A DNA stretch of 39,604 bases from Vicinamibacterales bacterium (GTDB lineage: Bacteria; Acidobacteriota; Vicinamibacteria; Vicinamibacterales; UBA823), in assembly GCA_036012125.1 (NCBI GenBank), contig DASCOS010000017.1, positions 1 to 39,604 of the forward strand, read 5' to 3'. Positions 17,138-26,359 of the stretch are shown one piece after another. A model generated the notes under the pieces. The model saw only the letters and a list, made by a program, of their open reading frames with translations. It made no database searches and was not told where the DNA came from. Each line of letters begins with the position of its first letter. Within the stretch, counting starts at the first letter, position 1. The translations under genes were made by a program, and so were the position numbers.

Positions 17138-17935
17138 TCACATTCCCGGCGGGACGAACCGCCCGTCGGCTGCTGTCCAGCCACCGTCGACGAAAAGCAC
17201 TGTACCAGTTACGTAGCTAGACGCGTCGGAGGCCAAGAAGATTGAAGGACCGACCATTTCGTTGGGTAACGCCCAACGTTGAAGGACGCTCTTTGAGGCG
17301 TAGGCAGCATACCAATCATCGTTGGCCTTTATGGGCACAGTGAGTGGGGTTTCAACGATTCCCGGAGCGATCGCATTAACCCTTATCCCGGAGGGACCCA
17401 GTTCGGTAGCCGCAGCGCGCGCTAGTTGCACGATGCCGGCCTTAGTCGCTGCGTAGACCGACTGTCCAGGCTCGACCACCTGCGATCGGATCGACGAAAA
17501 AAGAATGATGCTACCACCCCCATGCACCGTCATCGGTTTGGCTGCGGCGCGGAGCACGTTGAAGCTCCCCTTCAAATTGAGTCCGATTACAGCGTCAAAC
17601 TCCTCAGAGGTGTAGTTAAGCAGTGACTTACGCACGTTAATACTAGGAGTACAGATCACAATGTCGAGATGGTTGTGTTCCTCAACGATGCGATGAAAAG
17701 TTGCGTCCACGGCCTCGGCGTCAGTGATATCCAGCGCTGAAGCATTGGTGGTCAGTCCCTCTTGTCGTGCTGTCTCTGCTACCTTGGCTGCACCTTCGCC
17801 GTTAATATCGAGACAATGCACCACTGCTCCGTGCCGAGCGCATCCCATTGCCACGGCTTCACCGATGCCCGAGGCGGCCCCGACTATGGCAGCGACTTTT
17901 CCTTCGAGTCCAAACATTCGCATGCCTCGTTTCAC
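17138..17935 (-). CDS. Short-chain dehydrogenase/reductase (SDR)
   Basis: A 265-residue classical SDR. The cofactor motif GAASGIG is at 19-25. D43 at the end of beta2 (CLDI) points to NAD(H) rather than NADP(H). The catalytic set is N120, S148, Y161 and K165 (YAATK). The usual NNAG motif is replaced by ICTPSIN, a deviation. The GTG start at 17935 overlaps the symporter TGA as GTGA and is preceded by GGGAG, so translation is coupled; an ATG at 17923 has no well-spaced site. It is the last gene of the P1 peptidase-symporter-SDR operon and may oxidise the hydroxy product brought in by the symporter. Substrate unknown. Confidence 0.92.
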   Translation of the reverse strand: MKRGMRMFGLEGKVAAIVGAASGIGEAVAMGCARHGAVVHCLDINGEGAAKVAETARQEGLTTNASALDITDAEAVDATFHRIVEEHNHLDIVICTPSINVRKSLLNYTSEEFDAVIGLNLKGSFNVLRAAAKPMTVHGGGSIILFSSIRSQVVEPGQSVYAATKAGIVQLARAAATELGPSGIRVNAIAPGIVETPLTVPIKANDDWYAAYASKSVLQRWALPNEMVGPSIFLASDASSYVTGTVLFVDGGWTAADGRFVPPGM

Positions 17936-19326
17936 CTCTCTCTCCCTTCTGGTCTCATCGAAATCCTCGCTGCCCCCACAAGTCCGGCCGTAGTTACTGA
18001 CACGATGAGTCCAACCATAGCTGGTGTAACTATCTGGACAGTTGCAGCGAGGTGGGTAACAAGGACTGCAGTTACACCAGTTATGATAGCCGCCAGGATC
18101 TCAGGCGTTCTTGTCCAGCGCAAATAGAGTCCAGCTATGATTGGGACGAATAGACTGACACTCAGTAGTGTGTAAAAGATGGTCATCACATCGATGACCG
18201 ATTCGGCTACCACGCTTAACGCAACACCCAACGCACCACCTCCGGCAGCTGCGAGTCTAGCAACGCGTAGAACCGTCACATCATCGGCTCTTGGTGATAG
18301 GTAACGACGATAGAGGTCCTGGCTGAGTGAGGTGGCCAGCATGAAGAGAATGGCATCTGCCGAACTTACCTCGGCCGAAAACAGCGCGACAAGTCCGAGG
18401 CTGCCCACGACCGGCGGTACCGATTCCATGAGGAGAGTTGGAAGCGCGAGGTCTGGATTTTCGAGCCCGGGATGTGCTGAAAGCGCCACTAGGCCAAGTA
18501 TTGGTGGAATGGCCGCGAATAGTAGTAGAGCAACGGCGTTTGCACCCACCCCAACTCGCACCGCGCGATCATCGGTAGCGCTGTAAACCTTCTGTAGTAA
18601 GCCTGGAGATACGATGAAGGCAGGCACTAGCATCGGAATCAATATCCAGCCGCTGTTGGGGCCGTTTGAGAAGTTCCCGTAGTCGCGATCGGCAACGCTA
18701 ATGACTACGTCCCACCCGCCGACCGAATCCACGGATAGTGGCAGGGCCAAAGCGAAGCCAAGTAGCAGGACGATTAACTGAATTAGGTTAACGCGGGCCG
18801 AGGAAGCAATACCGCCTGCGGAAAAGTAGATTGTCATGACGATCCCGCTAAGAAGACAGCCCGCGGATTTCGGTAGGCCGATTGCCGCGTTTAGTACCCA
18901 TGCCAGTGCAATGAGCTGGCCAGCTAGGATGGCAATCGTGCCGAACCACAGTAGTACAGTGATCAGCGCACGTACGCTGTGCCCATATCGGTACTCTAAA
19001 AAATCACCGACCGTCCGCAGATCGTGGCGTGCCGCAACCGCGCGAATTCTAGGTCCTATCCAGAGGGCGAGCACAATGGAGCCGAACCCGGCTGACCCTA
19101 CCCACCACCAGGCACTCAAGCCTGAAGTGTAACCAAGACCTGTCGCACCAACAGTAGAACCAGCACCGATATTCGCAGCTAGCATTGTTGAGAAGAGAAG
19201 GCCTGCACCAAGTTTTCGCCCAGCAACAAAAAAGTCACGGGTGCTTCTGACCCTGCGGGAATACCAGAGTCCCGCGACGACGAGGCCGGAAGCGTACACG
19301 AGTAGGATCGGAAGGTGGAGATTCAC
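17932..19326 (-). CDS. Sodium:solute symporter (SSS family)
   Basis: A 464-residue integral membrane protein with about 12-13 hydrophobic helices. Family features include RSTRDFFVAGRKLGAGLLFSTMLAANIGAGSTVGATGLGY near the N-terminus, which holds the broken helix 1 that contributes to sodium binding, and EVSSADAILFMLATSLSQDLYRRYL, matching the conserved helix 8 sodium-site region. Members import sugars, amino acids, carboxylates or nucleosides with sodium; sequence alone does not settle the substrate. The GTG at 19326 overlaps the TAG of the P1 peptidase gene by one base, and its own stop overlaps the SDR start, a tightly coupled trio. That points to uptake of a product of the exported peptidase. 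Confidence 0.92.
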   Translation of the reverse strand: MNLHLPILLVYASGLVVAGLWYSRRVRSTRDFFVAGRKLGAGLLFSTMLAANIGAGSTVGATGLGYTSGLSAWWWVGSAGFGSIVLALWIGPRIRAVAARHDLRTVGDFLEYRYGHSVRALITVLLWFGTIAILAGQLIALAWVLNAAIGLPKSAGCLLSGIVMTIYFSAGGIASSARVNLIQLIVLLLGFALALPLSVDSVGGWDVVISVADRDYGNFSNGPNSGWILIPMLVPAFIVSPGLLQKVYSATDDRAVRVGVGANAVALLLFAAIPPILGLVALSAHPGLENPDLALPTLLMESVPPVVGSLGLVALFSAEVSSADAILFMLATSLSQDLYRRYLSPRADDVTVLRVARLAAAGGGALGVALSVVAESVIDVMTIFYTLLSVSLFVPIIAGLYLRWTRTPEILAAIITGVTAVLVTHLAATVQIVTPAMVGLIVSVTTAGLVGAARISMRPEGRER

Positions 19327-20411
19327 TAGTGCGTACTGTCGAGATCACGAGCGGCCGGATATCCTGCTACGCCGGTTGCCTGCGTAGCTGCACGAACAAT
19401 CGCCTTTGCCATGACGTCCGCAGCTAGAGCACCGATAGTTGTTAGACTGATCGTGCTGTCGAAGGTGCCAGTCGCCATTGCGAAGATCGTGTCGCCATCA
19501 AACGGCGTGTGCACCGGCACGATTGCTCTGGCGTAACCGTCGTGGGCCATCTGCGCCATTTTCGTAGCTTGCGATTTGGTGAGGATGGCATTGGTTGCGA
19601 CGATACCGATAGTCGTATTCTCGCCGGTAGAAGCGTCGGTTACCTCACCAGTTCGAAGCAGTACCCTGGCGTCGGCGAGTTCCAGTCCATTTTCGGTTCG
19701 AACGCCCGCGATCACTCGACCCGTTGCCGGATTGATGATGTCGCCTACGGCATTGACCGCGACTAACGCTGCCACCGTGAGGCCGCTTTGCAGTTTGATC
19801 GAGGCAGTACCGATACCAGCTTTCATCGCACGTTCAGGCCCTCGGAATTTACCGATGGTCGCGCCAGCACCAGCACCCACGTTTCCTTCTTCGATCACAC
19901 CTGAGCTCGCCGCCATCGCAGCGCGATAACCACATTCCGCTGTTGGCCGAATTTCTGGCGGGCTTCCAAATCCGAGATCCATCAGGATCGCGGCCGGCAC
20001 AATTGGTATATGTGCGGTACGGGTTTGGAAGCCGATGCCGCGTTCTTCAAGGTACCGTACGACCCCTGTGGCAGTATCGAGACCGAAGGCACTACCCCCG
20101 GAGAGTACGATCCCGTGCACTTTCTGTATCGTATTGACTGGGTCAAGGAGAGCAACCTCCCGGGTGCCGGGTGCTCCTCCTCTTACATCTACACCTGTAA
20201 CGGCGCCGGCTTCGGTCAATACGACCGTACACCCGGTTGGACGTTCGACCAGTGTGTGGTGACCGACGCGCACCCCTTCTACTATTGTCAAACCAAACCC
20301 GACGGATTCAGGCTGTGTGCCAACCATCGTAATTGGCACAGCAAGAAAGGCTGCAAGAACAAACGGAATACTGGCTCGCTTTAGCTGTGTCATCCTGATT
20401 ATTTCCATCAC
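19326..20411 (-). CDS. Exported P1-family (S58, DmpA/NylC-type) N-terminal nucleophile aminopeptidase/amidase
   Basis: A 361-residue P1/S58 family enzyme. The N-terminal part has VEGVRVGHHT, GVDVRGGAPGTRE and HGIVLSGGSAFGLD, followed by GNVGAGAGATIGKF. The expected self-cleavage and nucleophile site is N265-T266 in GENTTIG, followed by VATNAILTKSQATKMAQMAHDG. These enzymes process themselves and cleave N-terminal residues from peptides (DmpA), beta-peptides (BapA) or nylon oligomers (NylC). A hydrophobic stretch at about 13-31 after KR indicates a signal peptide, so it acts in the periplasm. The GTG at 20411, ATG at 20408 and ATG at 20393 are all possible starts; the last gives the best signal peptide. 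First gene of the trio with the symporter and SDR, and divergent from an M20 hydrolase. Confidence 0.92.
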   Translation of the reverse strand: MMEIIRMTQLKRASIPFVLAAFLAVPITMVGTQPESVGFGLTIVEGVRVGHHTLVERPTGCTVVLTEAGAVTGVDVRGGAPGTREVALLDPVNTIQKVHGIVLSGGSAFGLDTATGVVRYLEERGIGFQTRTAHIPIVPAAILMDLGFGSPPEIRPTAECGYRAAMAASSGVIEEGNVGAGAGATIGKFRGPERAMKAGIGTASIKLQSGLTVAALVAVNAVGDIINPATGRVIAGVRTENGLELADARVLLRTGEVTDASTGENTTIGIVATNAILTKSQATKMAQMAHDGYARAIVPVHTPFDGDTIFAMATGTFDSTISLTTIGALAADVMAKAIVRAATQATGVAGYPAARDLDSTH

Positions 20412-20490
20412 GCCACCCGTCAGGATGATACTCGATGGGATCGAACTGAGGAAGGTCAGTCCACTGCTACAATGTTCAGTGGGGTCACAG

Positions 20491-21756
20491 ATGGTTCAGT
20501 CAACAGAACTCGTGCTCAGGGAAGTTGATGCGGCAGCTGATGAGATCGTCGATTTTGCTGCCGAGTTAATCCGTATTCCGACCGTGAATCCGCCTGGGGA
20601 GTTCTATCCTGACTGCGCACAAGCGATAGGGGCGCAGCTCCAGGCTTTCGATTTTGACGTGGAGTACCTGGCTGCGGTGAGTCGCCCGGAACACACGAAA
20701 GCCCATCCGAGGATCAACGTGCTTGGCCGCCGTCCCGGACGGGCTGCAAGACCACTGTTGCATTTGAATGGTCATTTCGATGTAGTGCCAGCTGGCGAAG
20801 GTTGGACCGTCGATCCCTTTAAGGGTCTTGTCCGCGATGGGTGTCTGTACGGCCGGGGTAGTGCTGACATGAAAGCGGGTTTAGCTGCTGCGATTTACGC
20901 AGTAGAAGCCGTGCGGCGTGCTGGGGTGGGTCTGCAGGGTACTGTTGAGGTGAGCGGCACTGTTGATGAAGAGAGCGGGGGGCTAGCTGGTGTGGCGTGG
21001 TTGGCTGAACAGGGAAAGCTCGACGCGTCCCTAACCGACTTCGTAATTATTCCCGAACCGTTCGGCGTAGATCGGATATGCCTTGGCCACCGTGGGGTGT
21101 ATTGGTTCGACGTTGTTACGCATGGCCGTACTGCCCACGGCAGCATGCCGTTTCTCGGTGAGAGTGCAATCGTGTCGATGGGTCGTGTTCTGGATGCTAT
21201 ACGCGACGAACTCGCACCGACGCTAGCACGGCGTGTGACCGCCATGCCTGTTGTCCCAGAGGGTGCTCGTCGGCCTACGATCAATATTAATGGGGTGAGT
21301 GGTGGTCAGGTCGGTACTCGGCAACCTACGCCATGTGTTGCTGACCGGTGTACGGCAACGTTCGATCGCCGGTTCCTGCCTGAGGAGAATATCAAGGATG
21401 TGCGCGAAGAGGTGATTGCCCTATTGGAACGGGTCGCGGTTAATGAGCCTGGTCTTAGATATGAACTATCGGATCGACTTATCGTTGAACCCGTTCAGAC
21501 TTCGAAGGACTCACCGCTCGTAACCGCCCTTCAGACATCGGTGGATAAGGTAAACGGTCGGTCGGCCACACTTGTCGCTAGTCCGGGGACTTATGATCAC
21601 AAGCACGTGGCGCGGCTGGCCAGAGTTGAGCAGTGTGTAGCATACGGACCAGGAAATCTTGAAATTGCCCACCAGCCAGATGAGTGGTGTGCAATTGACG
21701 ATTTAGTGCAGACCACTAAGGTGATTGCGCTCACGATCGTTCGCTTGATCGGTTGA
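20491..21756 (+). CDS. M20-family metallohydrolase (ArgE/DapE/ACY1-like)
   Basis: A 421-residue M20 peptidase. Metal-site motifs are H95-F-D97 in NGHFDVVPAG, D126 in GRGSADMKAG, the catalytic DEE at 159-161 and E189 in IPEP. The dimerisation domain lies between, with HGRTAHGS as the expected substrate-bridging histidine segment. Members deacylate N-acyl amino acids or split dipeptides in the cytosol with two zinc or cobalt ions. The start is ATG 20491; a longer frame from 20317 exists but runs through the divergent P1 peptidase gene. It lies back to back with the P1 gene (about 80 bp) and leads directly into the DUF2784-SGNH-YbbAP chain. No signal peptide. Substrate unknown. Confidence 0.9.
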   Translation: MVQSTELVLREVDAAADEIVDFAAELIRIPTVNPPGEFYPDCAQAIGAQLQAFDFDVEYLAAVSRPEHTKAHPRINVLGRRPGRAARPLLHLNGHFDVVPAGEGWTVDPFKGLVRDGCLYGRGSADMKAGLAAAIYAVEAVRRAGVGLQGTVEVSGTVDEESGGLAGVAWLAEQGKLDASLTDFVIIPEPFGVDRICLGHRGVYWFDVVTHGRTAHGSMPFLGESAIVSMGRVLDAIRDELAPTLARRVTAMPVVPEGARRPTININGVSGGQVGTRQPTPCVADRCTATFDRRFLPEENIKDVREEVIALLERVAVNEPGLRYELSDRLIVEPVQTSKDSPLVTALQTSVDKVNGRSATLVASPGTYDHKHVARLARVEQCVAYGPGNLEIAHQPDEWCAIDDLVQTTKVIALTIVRLIG

Positions 21757-21776
21757 CGGTCAGTCAGAGGGAAAAG

Positions 21777-22157
21777 GTGGCAGGCTGGTATGGACTAGGT
21801 GCGGATCTTGTGGTCCTTGTACACACGGGCTTTGTATTCTTTGTGGTGCTTGGAGGCGTGCTTGTCTTTAGGTGGCCCCGTGTGGCGTGGGCGCACTGGC
21901 CGAGTGTCCTTTGGGCTGTTGGGATTGAGTGGCGGGGTGCAGTTTGCCCGTTAACTCCACTAGAGAACTGGCTTCTGAGACAGGCTGGTGGTGCTGGTTA
22001 TACTGGAGACTTCATTCAGCACTACTTTCTTCCGATGCTCTATCCGGTCGGTCTTACGCGAGAGATTCAGATGATTTTGGGTGCGGCTGCCTTGGGCCTG
22101 AACGTTGGGGTCTACACGTGTCTGTGGCACTTTCGGCGATCGCAAAATGTAGGATAA
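21777..22157 (+). CDS. DUF2784 membrane protein
   Basis: A 126-residue protein matching DUF2784: WYGLGADLVVLVHTGFVFFVVLGG, RWPRVAWAHWPSVLWA, IEWRGAVCPLTPLENWL, and a GDFIQHYFLPMLYPVGLTRE segment. Three to four hydrophobic helices place it in the inner membrane. The family has no known function; the invariant H and the CPLTPLEN motif suggest a cofactor or metal site, which is inference. The GTG at 21777 is supported by AGAGG about 6 nt upstream; a TTG at 21753 overlapping the M20 stop is an alternative. Its TAA overlaps the next gene's ATG at 22157 (TAATG), so it is coupled to the SGNH lipoprotein. Confidence 0.85.
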   Translation: MAGWYGLGADLVVLVHTGFVFFVVLGGVLVFRWPRVAWAHWPSVLWAVGIEWRGAVCPLTPLENWLLRQAGGAGYTGDFIQHYFLPMLYPVGLTREIQMILGAAALGLNVGVYTCLWHFRRSQNVG

Positions 22158-22945
22158 TGGGGCGTCCGTCGGTGGACGTTCAGGAACATCCACACTCGGC
22201 CAATCGTATGTACATTCAGATGCGCCTCAGTGCTGGTGTGCGCATAGCGCGTTTACTCGTCCTGCCAGTCGTGCTATCCGCAATAGCCTGTGTTGCTGAC
22301 GGGGTGCCGCGTGGTTCGGAGCCAGCTAACCACGAGGTTGCACCTTCAGTGGAATCACCGCTCGGGACGGCACCAGATAGAGGCCGTCCACGCATTATGG
22401 TGCTCGGCGACAGCCTAACAGCTGGTTTGGGATTAGCTGCCGACCAAACGTTTCCAGCACATTTGCAGACGATGTTAGCGGTGGCAGGCCAGCCGCATGA
22501 GATTGTCAATGCCGGAGTCTCTGGCGATACAACAGCTGGGGGTCTTCGGCGGCTAGAGTGGTCTCTTGCTGGAAACATCCACGTGCTGATCGTGGCGCTT
22601 GGAGCGAATGATGGGATAAGAGGATTGCCTGTGGATGCCATGAAAGCTAATTTGGGTGAGATTATTCGTAGTGCTCAATCTCGTGGTGCGTTGGTGCTTT
22701 TGACCGGCATGGAGGCACCGCCCAACATGGGCTTGGCCTACACTGAAGAATTCCGAAGAGCGTTTAGCGAGTTGGCCGAGGAGCACGATGTGGCCTTCGT
22801 ACCTTTTCTGCTAGATGGTGTGGCTGGTCGGGTCGAACTAAACCAGGGTGACGGAATACATCCCAACCCTGAAGGTGCTGCGAAGATTGCCGACCTGTTG
22901 TGGCCAACCCTGGTATCGCTATTGGATAACAGTGCAGTCCAATGA
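22157..22945 (+). CDS. tesA: SGNH/GDSL hydrolase lipoprotein, TesA-like arylesterase/lysophospholipase
   Basis: A 262-residue SGNH hydrolase. Block I MVLGDSLTAG has the nucleophile S86, block II glycine is in NAGVSGDTTAGG, block III is GANDG and block V DGIHPN holds the Asp-His pair. These match TesA, an esterase/lysophospholipase. Upstream of the domain, a hydrophobic stretch ending in SAIAC gives a probable lipoprotein site at C45, followed by a Pro/Glu-rich linker of about 35 residues. Starts at 22208 or 22220 would give a better-sized signal peptide; 22157 is kept because it overlaps the DUF2784 stop. The last bases overlap the ATPase start (ATGA). E. coli tesA is likewise next to ybbAP, supporting a common role. 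Confidence 0.88.
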   Translation: MGRPSVDVQEHPHSANRMYIQMRLSAGVRIARLLVLPVVLSAIACVADGVPRGSEPANHEVAPSVESPLGTAPDRGRPRIMVLGDSLTAGLGLAADQTFPAHLQTMLAVAGQPHEIVNAGVSGDTTAGGLRRLEWSLAGNIHVLIVALGANDGIRGLPVDAMKANLGEIIRSAQSRGALVLLTGMEAPPNMGLAYTEEFRRAFSELAEEHDVAFVPFLLDGVAGRVELNQGDGIHPNPEGAAKIADLLWPTLVSLLDNSAVQ

Positions 22946-23643
22946 TTGAACTTCGGAGTGTGTCGAAGACCGTGAAGAGTGGTGACCAGTCGCTCACCAT
23001 CTTGCATCCACTGGATCTATTTATCCCATCCGGACAATGTGTGTCGGTCGTTGGCCCTTCGGGGAGTGGGAAATCAACGCTTCTTGGACTTATCGCGGGT
23101 CTCGACACTCCGACGACTGGTGAAATCCTCATTGACGGCATCGAAATCACTAACCTCGATGAGGATACGATGGCCGGTCTACGTGGATCCAAGATTGGCT
23201 TCGTTTTTCAATTCTTTCATCTAATTCCTTCACTAAGTGCTATTGAGAATATTCTTGTTCCACTCGAAATCTCTGGAGCAACGGGTGCTCGAAAAAAAGC
23301 CGAGGGGCTTCTGGAGAACGTAGGGTTGCTCGGGCGAGCTCACCATTATCCGTCGCAGCTGTCAGGTGGAGAGCAGCAGAGGGTTGCCATTGCTCGTGCA
23401 TTAGCTAATAACCCACCGATTCTGCTTGCTGATGAACCGACGGGTAACCTTGATAGCGAGAATGGTCATCACGTTGTCGAAATATTACTCGATGTGAATC
23501 GTCGGCTCGGTACGACAGTTGTACTTGTTACTCACGATAACGAACTTGCCGGGATTTCGGAAATCAACTTAGCAATGCGCGATGGACTGGTCGAGCGTAG
23601 TGAAGTTGTTCGGTCGCCCGCGCAGACATCACGGGACGACTGA
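22942..23643 (+). CDS. ybbA: ABC transporter ATP-binding protein, YbbA/LolD-like
   Basis: A 233-residue ABC ATPase of the MacB/LolD group. Walker A is GPSGSGKST (38-46), the Q-loop [14 protein letters not shown], signature [15 protein letters not shown], Walker [13 protein letters not shown] and the H-loop VTHDNE. It powers a mechanotransmission-type transporter that extracts lipidic or hydrophobic molecules from the membrane rather than moving solutes across it (established for the LolCDE/MacB class). The ATG at 22942 overlaps the SGNH gene stop by four bases. The permease follows 27 bp later. The gene pair next to a TesA homologue is the conserved ybbA-ybbP-tesA neighbourhood. Confidence 0.93.
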   Translation: MIELRSVSKTVKSGDQSLTILHPLDLFIPSGQCVSVVGPSGSGKSTLLGLIAGLDTPTTGEILIDGIEITNLDEDTMAGLRGSKIGFVFQFFHLIPSLSAIENILVPLEISGATGARKKAEGLLENVGLLGRAHHYPSQLSGGEQQRVAIARALANNPPILLADEPTGNLDSENGHHVVEILLDVNRRLGTTVVLVTHDNELAGISEINLAMRDGLVERSEVVRSPAQTSRDD

Positions 23644-23670
23644 CTCGGTAGTTGAGACCAGTTCACTCTT

Positions 23671-26223
23671 ATGCGCACGCACTTCCAGACATCGATTCGC
23701 TTTGTGCTTGGGATGATATTTCGAGAGATCCGTGCATCTTGGGTGCGATTGGCATTCTTTTTCGTTTGTGTGGCAGTTGGCGTCGGAGCGATAGTCGGTG
23801 TCCGGTCAATCATTCAGAGCGCACGAGCCACGTTGTTACATGAGTCACGTACGCTGCTTGCAGCTGATGTGCTTGTGCAGAGTCGTGAGCCTTGGACAAC
23901 GGCGGGACGTAATCTTGTTGAGGCTCAACTCAACACCGTACCCGTGCTGGAGCGCATTGAGTCAATTGAGACTACGACGATGGTGCGTCCAGCCGACCCG
24001 GCTAAAGCCGTGGCGAAAATGGTTGAGCTTCGTGGAGTCGAACCTGGCTTCCCATTTTACGGTGAGCTGCAGTTGGTTGGTGGCGTCAAGTTCGTGCCCG
24101 AGATGCTCAATAACTACGGGGCACTGGTGCGGCCGGAGCTCCTCGCACAGCTAGACATTGAGGTCGGCGATCAGGTCATCATCGGGAACGACCTCTACGA
24201 GATTCGTGGGGTCGTTCTTGCGGAACCAGGTCATCAACTGAGTGCTTTCAGTTTTGGGCCCAGAGTGCTGATTGACCACGACGCCCTCGCGCAGAGTGGT
24301 TTACTTGGTTTTGGTAGTCGGGCTCGTTACCAAACCCTTATTCGTATCGATGAAGTGTACATCGACCCACTTGTTGAACAGCTGCGGAACGATTTCGAGG
24401 GGACTTACCTCAGAGCGTGGTCGTATCGCAGCACCGAGAACCGTCTTTCTCGTAATTTCAAACGGGCTGAGGATTATCTGAGCTTGATTGGCTTCGTAAT
24501 CGTTATTCTCGGCGGTATCGGAGTGTGGAGTGTCACGCAGGTCTTTATCCAGCAGAAGCTTCGTAGTATCGCAATCCTGAAGTGCCTTGGGGCGAACACA
24601 TTGCAGCTGCTCTGCGTCTATATGCTGCAGGTGATCATTCTCGCTTTTGGAGGCAGCCTACTAGGTGTAGGGATTGCCAGGGTGATGCTTATGGCAATGC
24701 CGACCAACATTGTTGCCGAGTATGGTGACATTACTTATGGGTTAACTGGTTCGGCGATTGTCCAGGGTATTGGCATAGGGCTACTAGTGTCATTCTTATT
24801 TGCCCTGTTACCACTTCTTGATGTCAGACACGTGCGACCGTTACTGTTACTCCGAGAGACGGGCGCCAGACTTACCAAAAGAATTGACTGGTTACGCGTA
24901 GTCGCGGGCGGCTTGATTATGGTGGCTCTTGTGATAGTGGCTAGCTGGCAAGCTGATTCGTGGCGGGTTGGTGCTTACGTTAGCGGGGGTTTTGCCAGCG
25001 TCACGGTCGCGCTTCATTTTGCCGCCGCTGGGTTGGTGCGTGTGGTTACTCCGCTGAGCCGTGCTACTTGGTTTCCACTTCGGCATGCTGTTATTAGTCT
25101 TCGGAGACCAGGCAATCAAACCAGGACGATTCTCCTTGCTGTAGGCCTCGGTAGTTTCTTTCTGATTGGCATCAGGGCACTTCAGGTGAATTTACTGAGG
25201 GAATTCGCTGTGGAGATGCGTGAGGATGTACCAGATATGTTTCTGCTCGACATCCAACAGGATCAGGCCGATGGGGTACGAGAGTTCCTAGAGACGAGGT
25301 CGTCAGGTGAGACGGCGGCGTTATTGCCAGTGTTACGGGGTCGGATGACCGGCGCTGAAAGTTCGGCGCTCAACCTGGGCGGTGCTGAGGATGTTCGGGG
25401 TCGAGGTCCTTTGGGTCGTGAGTACGTCGTTACGTACCGTGATGGACTCGAGGAGAACGAGCGATATCTCGATGGTGGCCCGTGGAGTGATGATTTATCA
25501 ATCACCGAGGTGTCGATCGAGGAGAGCATTCGGGAACGCTTTGATATTGACGTTGGCGATACGATAAGTTTCGAGGTGCTCGGGCGGGTCGTGCGGGCTA
25601 GGGTGGCTAGCGTACGCGAGGTGCAGTGGAGCGACACGCGCCGTGGCGGCTTTATGTTCGTGTTTCGTCCTGATGCCTTTGTAACGGCACCACATTACTA
25701 TATTGCCATGGTTAGAGGGCCAGATGGCGCAGACGACCGAGGTCGTCTGCAGCGCGATCTCGTTGGACGCTACTCGAACATTTCGATTATTGATGTTCGT
25801 GATGTGATGGCCTCAGCCAAGGAGATCATTGGTGGCGTTACGCTGGCGATTTCGGTCATAGGTGCGATCACGGTATTTATGGGAGGCTTGATTTTAGTCG
25901 GTTCGGTTGCGATGACTAAGTTTCAACGGTTGTACGAAGCCGCGATCTTTAAAACGCTCGGCGCTAATAGTCGTACGATTGCAATGATGCTAGTGATCGA
26001 ATATGGAGGGTTGGGAATCTTGGCTGGTATCGTGGGTTCAATCGGGGCGGTGGTGCTAACCTGGTCGCTCAGCCGCTACCTACTCGAGATAGCGTGGTAT
26101 CCAGCTCTTGCTCAGAACTTAGGTGGCGTCATGGGAACAGCGATCGCTGTTGGTGCGGTCGGTGTCCTTTCAAGTCTTGATGTGCTACGTCGTCGACCGT
26201 TAGCGACGTTGCGTGCTGAGTAA
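23671..26223 (+). CDS. ybbP: FtsX-like ABC permease, YbbP homologue
   Basis: An 850-residue permease with two FtsX-like domains. A first helix near residues 25-48 (ASWVRLAFFFVCVAVGVGAIVGVR) is followed by a large periplasmic region. Then comes a helix set around 270-390 with SIAILKCLGANTLQLL, a central helix group near 405-450, a second periplasmic region, and a final three-helix set (about 715-845) with AAIFKTLGANSRTIAMML. The two KCLGAN/KTLGAN coupling-helix motifs and the length match YbbP rather than the shorter MacB/LolC. It pairs with the preceding ATPase. A gap of about 136 bp follows before dksA, so the transcript may end here, though no clear terminator is visible. Confidence 0.92.
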   Translation: MRTHFQTSIRFVLGMIFREIRASWVRLAFFFVCVAVGVGAIVGVRSIIQSARATLLHESRTLLAADVLVQSREPWTTAGRNLVEAQLNTVPVLERIESIETTTMVRPADPAKAVAKMVELRGVEPGFPFYGELQLVGGVKFVPEMLNNYGALVRPELLAQLDIEVGDQVIIGNDLYEIRGVVLAEPGHQLSAFSFGPRVLIDHDALAQSGLLGFGSRARYQTLIRIDEVYIDPLVEQLRNDFEGTYLRAWSYRSTENRLSRNFKRAEDYLSLIGFVIVILGGIGVWSVTQVFIQQKLRSIAILKCLGANTLQLLCVYMLQVIILAFGGSLLGVGIARVMLMAMPTNIVAEYGDITYGLTGSAIVQGIGIGLLVSFLFALLPLLDVRHVRPLLLLRETGARLTKRIDWLRVVAGGLIMVALVIVASWQADSWRVGAYVSGGFASVTVALHFAAAGLVRVVTPLSRATWFPLRHAVISLRRPGNQTRTILLAVGLGSFFLIGIRALQVNLLREFAVEMREDVPDMFLLDIQQDQADGVREFLETRSSGETAALLPVLRGRMTGAESSALNLGGAEDVRGRGPLGREYVVTYRDGLEENERYLDGGPWSDDLSITEVSIEESIRERFDIDVGDTISFEVLGRVVRARVASVREVQWSDTRRGGFMFVFRPDAFVTAPHYYIAMVRGPDGADDRGRLQRDLVGRYSNISIIDVRDVMASAKEIIGGVTLAISVIGAITVFMGGLILVGSVAMTKFQRLYEAAIFKTLGANSRTIAMMLVIEYGGLGILAGIVGSIGAVVLTWSLSRYLLEIAWYPALAQNLGGVMGTAIAVGAVGVLSSLDVLRRRPLATLRAE

Positions 26224-26359
26224 CTAATAATCATTCGGTGCCAGCTTTCATGCCTTTTTGTTAGGTGTGCTGGCGGTGCGCCATTCAATTCCATACGTTA
26301 TTCCGTGCTATCATGGGGAGTTATTGCCCTGACTAAATTGGGTGCGCTGGAGGTCGCGG

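Noticed and set aside
20317-20490. N-terminal extension of the M20 hydrolase
   Set aside because: It overlaps the start of the divergent P1 peptidase gene and gives no family similarity; ATG 20491 fits the M20 fold start.
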